Assembly: GCA_009916335.1 (NCBI GenBank)
Contig: SAAR01000089.1
Span: 1 to 11,329 of the forward strand
Length of the DNA stretch: 11,329 bases
Source of the DNA: Erysipelotrichia bacterium
GTDB lineage: Bacteria > Bacillota_I > Bacilli_A > Erysipelotrichales > Erysipelotrichaceae
Direction: 5' to 3'
Shown: positions 6,211 to 11,329 of the stretch, in pieces
Position numbering within the stretch: position 1 is the stretch's first letter
Layout of the letters: every line of letters begins with the position of its first letter
Made by a program: the position numbers and the translations under genes
Notes under the pieces: generated by a model
What the model saw: only the letters and a program-made list of their open reading frames with translations
Told to the model about the DNA's origin: nothing
Database searches by the model: none

Positions 6211-7213
6211 TACTTATCAAGCAATGCAAAGTGAAGGAATTTTACTAAATGCAAATGAGAGTTATAAAAATATAGAAAAAGTAGTAGTTGATGAAATTAA
6301 AGAAGCGATCACAACACTAAATTTTCATCGTTATCCAGAAGATCGTAGTATGCACTTAGTAAAAGCATATGCAAACTATATTAATAAAAAGAAAGATTGT
6401 ATCATTGCGGGGAATGGCTCTGATGAGATGTTAGGTTTATTAATAGGGTTAAATATAAAAGAAGGAAAAAAGCTATATACTTTTTCATTAGACTTTTCAA
6501 TGTATGATTATTATGTAAGTATGCATAATGGAGAAGTGGTAAAATATGCATGGAAGATGGAAGAAGATTTCGATGTCGATGATTTTATTCGTGTGGGGAA
6601 AATGAATCAAGTCGATATGATTGTTTTCTCTAATCCTAATAATCCAACAGGACGAGTGATTGCACAAGAAGATTTATTGAAAATTGTAGAAGCATTTGCT
6701 GATATTGTTGTGGTGATTGATGAGGCATATGCTGATTTTGATGAAACAACCATGCTAGATTATATTGAAAGTTATCCTCATTTATTTGTTACAAGAACCT
6801 TATCAAAAGCCTTTGCGTTAGCAGGTATTCGTTGTGGTTTTTTAATTGCACAGCAAGCAACGATTAAAAAAATATTACCATACAAGGTTCCTTACAATGT
6901 GAATGCGATGACACAGCTTGTAGGATCGATTGTTTTAAAACATAGTGATTTAATTCGTGCTAATATAGAGGAAATAAAGAAAGCGAGAGATCATTTTTAT
7001 AAGCAGTTTCAAACATTGAATAAAAAAGAGATTACTTTATATCCATCGAAAACGAACTATTTATATGGAACATCAAGTCGTAAAGCAGATTTTATGAGAT
7101 GTTTGCAAGAAAAACAGATCGTGATTCGTGATTATCATGATGATAGCTTCCGTATTACGATTGGTTCCACGCAACAAAATCAATTAGTTTTAGATGTTAT
7201 AGAGAACTTTTAG
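6197..7213 (+). CDS. hisC: Histidinol-phosphate aminotransferase
   Basis: 338 residues, slightly shorter than many HisC proteins. A PLP-dependent fold type I aminotransferase, it converts imidazole-acetol phosphate and glutamate to histidinol phosphate and 2-oxoglutarate. The Schiff-base lysine is K204 in TLSKAF. D175 (VIDEAYADF) should hold the pyridine nitrogen, and SNPNNPTGR (N149) and R212 (AGIRCGF) are the other cofactor and phosphate contacts. The N-terminal substrate motif, usually LNxNENP, reads LNANESY, a small deviation. The start overlaps the hisD end by 14 bases; GAGGT (6186-6190) within hisD is the ribosome site. Other aminotransferases share this fold, but the operon position settles the assignment. 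Confidence 0.95.
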   Translation: MKTINTYQAMQSEGILLNANESYKNIEKVVVDEIKEAITTLNFHRYPEDRSMHLVKAYANYINKKKDCIIAGNGSDEMLGLLIGLNIKEGKKLYTFSLDFSMYDYYVSMHNGEVVKYAWKMEEDFDVDDFIRVGKMNQVDMIVFSNPNNPTGRVIAQEDLLKIVEAFADIVVVIDEAYADFDETTMLDYIESYPHLFVTRTLSKAFALAGIRCGFLIAQQATIKKILPYKVPYNVNAMTQLVGSIVLKHSDLIRANIEEIKKARDHFYKQFQTLNKKEITLYPSKTNYLYGTSSRKADFMRCLQEKQIVIRDYHDDSFRITIGSTQQNQLVLDVIENF

Positions 7214-7227
7214 AAAGGAAAAAGAAG

Positions 7228-7809
7228 ATGAAACGAGTAGCACAAGCAAAAAGAGATAGTAAAGAAACACAAATTGAGATGGCGATTCATTTAGATGGAG
7301 AAGGGAAAAGCGAGATTGATACAGGGGTTGGCTTTTTTGATCATATGCTAACATTGTTCGCTTTCCATGCAAAAATAGATTTAATTGTTAAGGCTAAAGG
7401 TGATTTAGAAGTGTGTGATCATCATTTAGTAGAAGATACAGGTATATTGTTAGGTACTTTACTATTAGAAGCCTTAGGCGATAAGAGAGGCATTGAACGC
7501 TATGGTAATGCACGTGTGCCAATGGACGAAGTATTAACTTGTGTTGATTTAGATTTAAGTGGTAGAAGTTATTTAGTATATCACTGTGATTTAAAGAGAG
7601 ATACGATTGGTGCTTATTCCTGTGAAATGACAAGTGAATTTTTAAGAGCCTTTGCCAATAATGCGAAGATGACATTACATGTAAATTGTTTATATGGAGA
7701 AAATGATCACCATAAAGTTGAATCTATCTTTAAAGCGTTAGGAAGAGCATTAAAACAAGCAATCCAACAAAGTGGCAATCGTATTCCATCGACAAAGGGG
7801 ATTATCTAA
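7228..7809 (+). CDS. hisB: Imidazoleglycerol-phosphate dehydratase (monofunctional HisB)
   Basis: 193 residues. HisB dehydrates imidazole-glycerol phosphate to imidazole-acetol phosphate using manganese. The two internal half-repeats each carry a metal-binding signature: DHHLVEDTG (residues 64-72; H65, H66, E69) and NDHHKVESIFK (159-169; H161, H162, E165). FFDH (H39) is a further ligand site. There is no HAD-type phosphatase domain as in the enterobacterial bifunctional HisB, so histidinol phosphatase must come from another protein, here the PHP gene at the end of the operon. AAAGGA (7214-7219) lies 8 bases before the ATG, right after the hisC stop. Its TAA shares one base with the hisH ATG. 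Confidence 0.97.
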   Translation: MKRVAQAKRDSKETQIEMAIHLDGEGKSEIDTGVGFFDHMLTLFAFHAKIDLIVKAKGDLEVCDHHLVEDTGILLGTLLLEALGDKRGIERYGNARVPMDEVLTCVDLDLSGRSYLVYHCDLKRDTIGAYSCEMTSEFLRAFANNAKMTLHVNCLYGENDHHKVESIFKALGRALKQAIQQSGNRIPSTKGII

Positions 7810-8438
7810 TGATTGCGATTATTGATTATGGTATGGGTAATTTGCATAGTGTATACAATGCATTAAAGCAAATGAAGTGTGAATGTATTATTACTAGTCA
7901 AAAGGAAGATTTAATAAGTGCAGATGGTTTACTACTTCCAGGTGTTGGTGCTTTTTATGATTGTATGGAGAACTTAAAGAAAAGTGGTTTGATAGATACG
8001 ATGAAAAATGAATGTGCAAAAGGAAAACCTCTATTAGGTATTTGTTTAGGAATGCAGGTGCTATTTGAAAAGGGGCATGAGGTTAAAACGTGTGATGGTT
8101 TGGGTTTATTACAAGGAGAGATTCAATTAATGGAAGATGCACAAGTTAAGATTCCACACATTGGTTGGAATCGCCTTGAAATAGTAAAAGAAGACCCTCT
8201 TTTATCAATGTTTGATCATTTGCCATTCGTTTACTTTGTGCATTCTTATTGTGCTTGCCATTATGATTCGCAGGATTTAATCGCCTATACCAATTATGGA
8301 AGTTTAAAAATTCCTGCATATGTGCGTAAAGGAAATATCTTTGGTATGCAATACCACCCAGAAAAAAGTGGAGAAGATGGTTTAAAGATGCTAGAACAGT
8401 TTGTGAACGTATGTACACAAACAAAGGGAAAGGAGTAA
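7809..8438 (+). CDS. hisH: Imidazole glycerol phosphate synthase, glutamine amidotransferase subunit
   Basis: 209 residues. HisH hydrolyses glutamine and passes ammonia to HisF to form imidazole-glycerol phosphate and AICAR. The class I glutaminase triad is complete: C79 in GICLGMQ, and H183 and E185 in YHPEKS. The oxyanion-strand motif LLPGVGAF and the N-terminal IIDYGMGNL are typical. The ATG overlaps the hisB stop by one base (TAATG), with AAGGGG (7795-7800) upstream inside hisB. HisF is encoded two genes downstream. Confidence 0.97.
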   Translation: MIAIIDYGMGNLHSVYNALKQMKCECIITSQKEDLISADGLLLPGVGAFYDCMENLKKSGLIDTMKNECAKGKPLLGICLGMQVLFEKGHEVKTCDGLGLLQGEIQLMEDAQVKIPHIGWNRLEIVKEDPLLSMFDHLPFVYFVHSYCACHYDSQDLIAYTNYGSLKIPAYVRKGNIFGMQYHPEKSGEDGLKMLEQFVNVCTQTKGKE

Positions 8439-8442
8439 CATT

Positions 8443-9162
8443 ATGATTATTATCCCAGCAATTGATATTATTAATCATGAGCCAGTGCGTTTGTATCAAG
8501 GTGATTACTTACAAAAGGAAGTAGTAGGACAAAGTGTATTAGAACTTGCGAAAACTTTTGAAAAAGAGGGTGCTAGCTATTTACACCTTGTTGATTTAGA
8601 TGGGGCGAAAGAAGGCAATCTTATCAATCAATCCTTAATAGTTGATGTTGCAAAGGCATTGTCCATTCCTGTGGAAGTAGGCGGTGGAATTCGTACTATG
8701 GAAGCCATTTCCTATTACTTAGAGCAAGGTGTTGAACGGGTGATTTTAGGGACTAGTGCAATGGAAGATGAAACCTTACTTACGCAAGCAATGGCAAAAT
8801 ATGGGAAACGTATTGCCGTAGGAATTGATTGCAAAGACGGCTATGTATATGGACGTGGTTGGCTAGAAGCAAGTCATCTTCATTATTTAGATTTTGCGAA
8901 AACATTAGAAAATAAAGGGGTTCAAACCATCATTGTAACAGATATTACAAAAGATGGAACATTGAGTGGTCCTAATGTGGAAATGTTAAAGCAATTAAAG
9001 GAAAGTGTTTCTATGGATATTGTCGCTAGTGGTGGTATAAAGGATATTGAAGATATTCAAGCGTTAAAGCAATTAGGACTTTATGCAGCCATTACAGGAA
9101 AAGCGATGTATCATAAAACATTGGATTTAAAAAGTGCCATTTCACTATGTAAGGGGGAGTAA
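8443..9162 (+). CDS. hisA: ProFAR isomerase (phosphoribosyl-formimino-AICAR-P isomerase)
   Basis: 239 residues forming a (beta/alpha)8 barrel. HisA carries out the Amadori isomerisation of ProFAR to PRFAR. The N-terminal [19 protein letters not shown] is distinctive of HisA as opposed to HisF. The catalytic aspartates are D8 and D129 (GIDCKDG). The TDITKDGT (166-173) and ASGGI phosphate-binding motifs of the two half-barrels are present. AAAGGAG (8429-8435) is formed by the last codons of hisH, and the ATG lies 4 bases after that stop. Confidence 0.97.
   Translation: MIIIPAIDIINHEPVRLYQGDYLQKEVVGQSVLELAKTFEKEGASYLHLVDLDGAKEGNLINQSLIVDVAKALSIPVEVGGGIRTMEAISYYLEQGVERVILGTSAMEDETLLTQAMAKYGKRIAVGIDCKDGYVYGRGWLEASHLHYLDFAKTLENKGVQTIIVTDITKDGTLSGPNVEMLKQLKESVSMDIVASGGIKDIEDIQALKQLGLYAAITGKAMYHKTLDLKSAISLCKGE
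9151..9159 (+). promoter_or_regulatory. Ribosome binding site deciding the hisF start
   Basis: AAGGGGGAG in the last codons of hisA ends 4 bases before the ATG at 9164. An in-frame ATG at 9134 would add ten residues not found in the family, so 9164 is preferred. Confidence 0.65.
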
Positions 9163-9163
9163 C

Positions 9164-9925
9164 ATGTATACAAAAAGAATTATTCCTTGCTTAGATGTGA
9201 AAGAAGGTAAGGTTGTAAAAGGAGTCAATTTTGTTGGCTTAAAAGATGTTGGGGATCCTGTTGCCTTAGCTAAATCCTATTATGAACAAGGGGCAGATGA
9301 AATCGTCTTTTTAGATATTAGTGCAACGAATGAAGGTAGAGATACAATGGTAGAAGTAGTAAAAAAAGTAGCAGAAACGATTTTTATTCCTTTTAGCGTT
9401 GGTGGTGGTATTCGCAGTATTGACGATATGCGAAAAATATTAAGAGCAGGAGCAGATAAGATCTCACTTAATTCAGCTGCTGTATTGAATCCACAATTAA
9501 TTCAAGAAGGTGCCAAGCGATTTGGTTCACAATGTATCATTGTGGCGATTGATGCGAAAAAAAGAGCAGATGAAACAGGGTGGAATGTATATATTAATGG
9601 TGGTAGAAAAGATACAGGAATGGATTTGCTTGTATGGGTAAAGCAGGTCGTTGCCTTAGGGGCAGGGGAAATCTTGCTTACTAGTATGGACGCTGATGGC
9701 ACAAAACAAGGCTTTGATTTAGCTATGTTGAAGGCTGTAAATGAGATAGTAACGATACCACTTATTGCATCAGGAGGTTGTGGAGAAATTAAACATATAG
9801 AAGAAGTGTTTACACAAGATGTCGCTGATGCCGCTTTAGCAGCGAGTATTTTTCATTATGGTGAACATAGTGTACAAGCAGTGAAGAAAACTTTGCAAAA
9901 AGCAAATATTCCTGTACGATGGTAG
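9164..9925 (+). CDS. hisF: Imidazole glycerol phosphate synthase, cyclase subunit
   Basis: 253 residues from the chosen start. HisF is the (beta/alpha)8-barrel partner of HisH; it combines PRFAR with ammonia to give imidazole-glycerol phosphate and AICAR. The start [20 protein letters not shown] is diagnostic. The catalytic pair D11 and D130 (VAIDAKKR) is present. The SVGGGIRS and IASGGCGE motifs bind the substrate phosphates. It begins one base after the hisA stop; hisA and hisF are homologous barrels and remain adjacent here. Confidence 0.97.
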   Translation: MYTKRIIPCLDVKEGKVVKGVNFVGLKDVGDPVALAKSYYEQGADEIVFLDISATNEGRDTMVEVVKKVAETIFIPFSVGGGIRSIDDMRKILRAGADKISLNSAAVLNPQLIQEGAKRFGSQCIIVAIDAKKRADETGWNVYINGGRKDTGMDLLVWVKQVVALGAGEILLTSMDADGTKQGFDLAMLKAVNEIVTIPLIASGGCGEIKHIEEVFTQDVADAALAASIFHYGEHSVQAVKKTLQKANIPVRW

Positions 9926-9929
9926 GTGA
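9924..9929 (+). promoter_or_regulatory. Ribosome binding site deciding the hisI start
   Basis: AGGTGA, overlapping the hisF stop codon, lies 5 bases before the ATG at 9935. The in-frame GTG at 9926 is part of this site itself and has no Shine-Dalgarno of its own, so 9935 is preferred. Confidence 0.6.
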
Positions 9930-9934
9930 AGAAG

Positions 9935-10291
9935 ATGATTGATGAAAGCGTATTGAAACAGATTGATTTTAGTAAACAAAATGGTTTAGTTCCTTGTATT
10001 GTACAAGATGTAAAAAATGATGAAGTCTTGATGCTTGCCTATATGAATAAAGAAAGTTTACAGATTACTTTAGAAAAGGGATTAGCCTGCTACTATTCAA
10101 GAAGTCGAAAGGAATTATGGTTAAAAGGGGAAACAAGTGGACATTATCAATATGTAAAAGCCATTGCAGTAGATTGCGATTGTGATACAATATTATTGAA
10201 GGTAGTACAAATTGGTGCTGCTTGTCATACAGGAAAACGTTCTTGTTTTTTTACAACATTAATGAAGGAGGAAAACGATAATGGAAAATGA
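9935..10291 (+). CDS. hisI: Phosphoribosyl-AMP cyclohydrolase
   Basis: 118 residues from the chosen ATG; a GTG at 9926 would add three. HisI opens the adenine ring of phosphoribosyl-AMP to yield ProFAR, using zinc and magnesium. The metal-site motif DCDCDT (80-85) gives D80, D82 and D84 plus C81, and C97 and C104 lie in [12 protein letters not shown]. The Cys spacing of 16 and 7 fits the zinc site of characterised PRA cyclohydrolases. Family features LAYMNKES and [18 protein letters not shown] are intact. It is separate from HisE, not a HisIE fusion; its end overlaps hisE by 11 bases in a different frame. Confidence 0.96.
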   Translation: MIDESVLKQIDFSKQNGLVPCIVQDVKNDEVLMLAYMNKESLQITLEKGLACYYSRSRKELWLKGETSGHYQYVKAIAVDCDCDTILLKVVQIGAACHTGKRSCFFTTLMKEENDNGK

Positions 10292-10610
10292 ATTACAAGT
10301 ATTGTATAAAACGATCGTTGCACGCAAAGACAGTGCAGAAGTAGGTTCTTATACAGCGTATTTATATGAAAAAGGAATTGAAAAAATCTTAAAAAAAGTA
10401 GGAGAAGAATGCACAGAAGTGATCATTGCCTCAATGAAAGAAAATAATAATAAAGAAGTGGTCAATGAATTGAGTGATTTGTTTTATCACTTATTTGTAT
10501 TAATGGCAGAAAAGGGAATTTCCTTAGACGATGTGAATGAAGAGTTAAATCGCAGAAGTAAGAAAAGTGGCAATTTAAAGCCAGAACGTAAGCCGATTGA
10601 ACGTTATTAA
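10281..10610 (+). CDS. hisE: Phosphoribosyl-ATP pyrophosphohydrolase
   Basis: 109 residues, all-alpha MazG-like fold. HisE removes pyrophosphate from phosphoribosyl-ATP to give phosphoribosyl-AMP, the substrate of HisI. The metal-binding ExxE...ExxD pattern is visible as E43/E46 in GEECTEV and E63/D66 in NELSDLFYH. The C-terminal [12 protein letters not shown] resembles other HisE proteins. AAGGAGG (10265-10271) inside hisI lies 9 bases before the ATG, a strong independent ribosome site despite the 11-base overlap with hisI. Confidence 0.95.
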   Translation: MENELQVLYKTIVARKDSAEVGSYTAYLYEKGIEKILKKVGEECTEVIIASMKENNNKEVVNELSDLFYHLFVLMAEKGISLDDVNEELNRRSKKSGNLKPERKPIERY

Positions 10611-10614
10611 GCAT

Positions 10615-11329
10615 ATGCAGAAGTTTAATTATCACACACACTGCTATCGTTGTGGACATGCAGTTGGTTATGAGGAAGAATATATGCAAGCTGCCATTCA
10701 AGGTGGTTTTCAAATTATTGGCATGAGCGAGCATATGGGTTATGAAGATTGGGATGATAAAAACGAACGTTTATCCTATGCAGAAATTGATGATTATTTA
10801 AAGACGATGTATGAGCTTAAAGAAAAATACAAAGATCAAATTCAAGTGCGTGTTGGTTTTGAATGTGAGTATTTTGATGATGCATTAACACATTTAAAAG
10901 CAATGCAGAAAAAATGTGATTATCTTATTTGTGGACAACATGCATACAATCGTTTAAATGCTTACTATGATCAAGCACCTTACTTTGAAGATCAGTATAT
11001 TGAAGTGATGGCAGAACAGGTATGTAAAGGAATCAAAGAAGGATTGTTTAAATATGTGGCTCATCCTGATTACTTTATGTTGAGTCAATGTGATTTTACA
11101 CCTAAAAAAGCACAAGCAATCGAAAAAATTGCCAAGTGTGCAAAGGCGTATGATGTGGTGTTGGAAATTAATTTAAAAGGGACAAAGTATGGACATAAAA
11201 CATATGGAAATGTGTATTCCTATTTGTATCCTAATAAGGAAGTATTTAAGATTATAGGGGAAATCGGCACAAAGGTGTGCTTTGGCTATGATGCTCATCA
11301 TCCAAACATTTTGTTAGATCGTACAAAGG
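10615..11329 (+). CDS. hisK: PHP-family histidinol-phosphatase (partial, 3' end cut)
   Basis: 238 codons are open to the right edge of the window with no stop; the family is about 260-270 residues, so roughly 25-30 are missing. The enzyme dephosphorylates histidinol phosphate to histidinol. The PHP metal-site residues are all visible: H7 and H9 (YHTHCY), H40 (MSEHMG), E83 (GFECEYF), H109 (GQHAY), H150 (VAHPDYF), and D226 and H228 (GYDAHH). This supplies the phosphatase absent from the monofunctional HisB. The ATG is 4 bases after the hisE stop with no good Shine-Dalgarno, suggesting translational coupling; a TTG at 10597 is a less likely start. Other PHP phosphoesterases look similar, but operon position strongly favours this role. 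Confidence 0.92.
   Translation, partial: MQKFNYHTHCYRCGHAVGYEEEYMQAAIQGGFQIIGMSEHMGYEDWDDKNERLSYAEIDDYLKTMYELKEKYKDQIQVRVGFECEYFDDALTHLKAMQKKCDYLICGQHAYNRLNAYYDQAPYFEDQYIEVMAEQVCKGIKEGLFKYVAHPDYFMLSQCDFTPKKAQAIEKIAKCAKAYDVVLEINLKGTKYGHKTYGNVYSYLYPNKEVFKIIGEIGTKVCFGYDAHHPNILLDRTK

Noticed and set aside
7394..7675. 93-codon minus-strand open frame opposite hisB
   Set aside because: Antisense shadow rich in Leu and His with no ribosome site or recognisable motif.
8146..8499. 117-codon minus-strand open frame opposite hisH/hisA
   Set aside because: It lies antisense to two certain genes, has a low-complexity composition rich in His and Asn, and lacks a ribosome site; it is a shadow.
1..11329. 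CRISPR array, insertion sequence, prophage, defence or other novel system
   Set aside because: No regularly spaced repeats, transposase, terminal inverted repeats or phage genes were seen. Apart from the partial left-edge gene and two membrane proteins of unclear role, every gene belongs to proline or histidine synthesis.

Overview
The window comes from a low-GC, AT-rich Gram-positive-type bacterium (Firmicutes/Bacillota). The support is strong purine-rich Shine-Dalgarno sites, sigma-A-type promoters, a T-box leader, the short HisG plus HisZ pair, and YitT and DUF421 membrane proteins. A gut Erysipelotrichia-like or related Bacilli host would fit the flavour of the proteins, but that is inference and the sequence alone does not fix the taxon.

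Layout. Bases 1-108 (minus strand) hold the first 36 codons of an AAA-ATPase-like protein that runs off the left edge. Bases 245-946 (minus) encode a YetF/DUF421 membrane protein. A divergent promoter region (947-1057) separates it from proC (1058-1864) and a tightly coupled YitT-family membrane protein gene (1873-2736). Bases 2737-3168 are non-coding. They contain a 16-bp perfect palindrome, a near-consensus promoter (TTGACA-17-TAAAAT) and a complete T-box riboswitch with a histidine CAC specifier and a rho-independent terminator.

From 3169 to the right edge runs one uninterrupted plus-strand operon: hisZ-hisG-hisD-hisC-hisB-hisH-hisA-hisF-hisI-hisE and a PHP-type histidinol-phosphatase gene cut by the window end. 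Genes abut or overlap (14 nt at hisD/hisC, 1 nt at hisB/hisH, 11 nt at hisI/hisE). Together they supply every enzyme of histidine synthesis from PRPP and ATP: HisZG, HisE, HisI, HisA, HisHF, HisB, HisC, histidinol phosphatase and HisD. Catalytic residues checked in these proteins are present, so all look functional.

The inferred logic is that when histidine is scarce, uncharged tRNA-His pairs with the CAC specifier and the antiterminator bulge, the terminator at 3118-3148 does not form, and the whole operon is read. I found no mobile element, CRISPR array, rRNA or tRNA. This is largely an ordinary biosynthetic region. The most notable points are the T-box details (including a bulge base that does not match the usual tRNA-His discriminator) and two unexplained palindromes.
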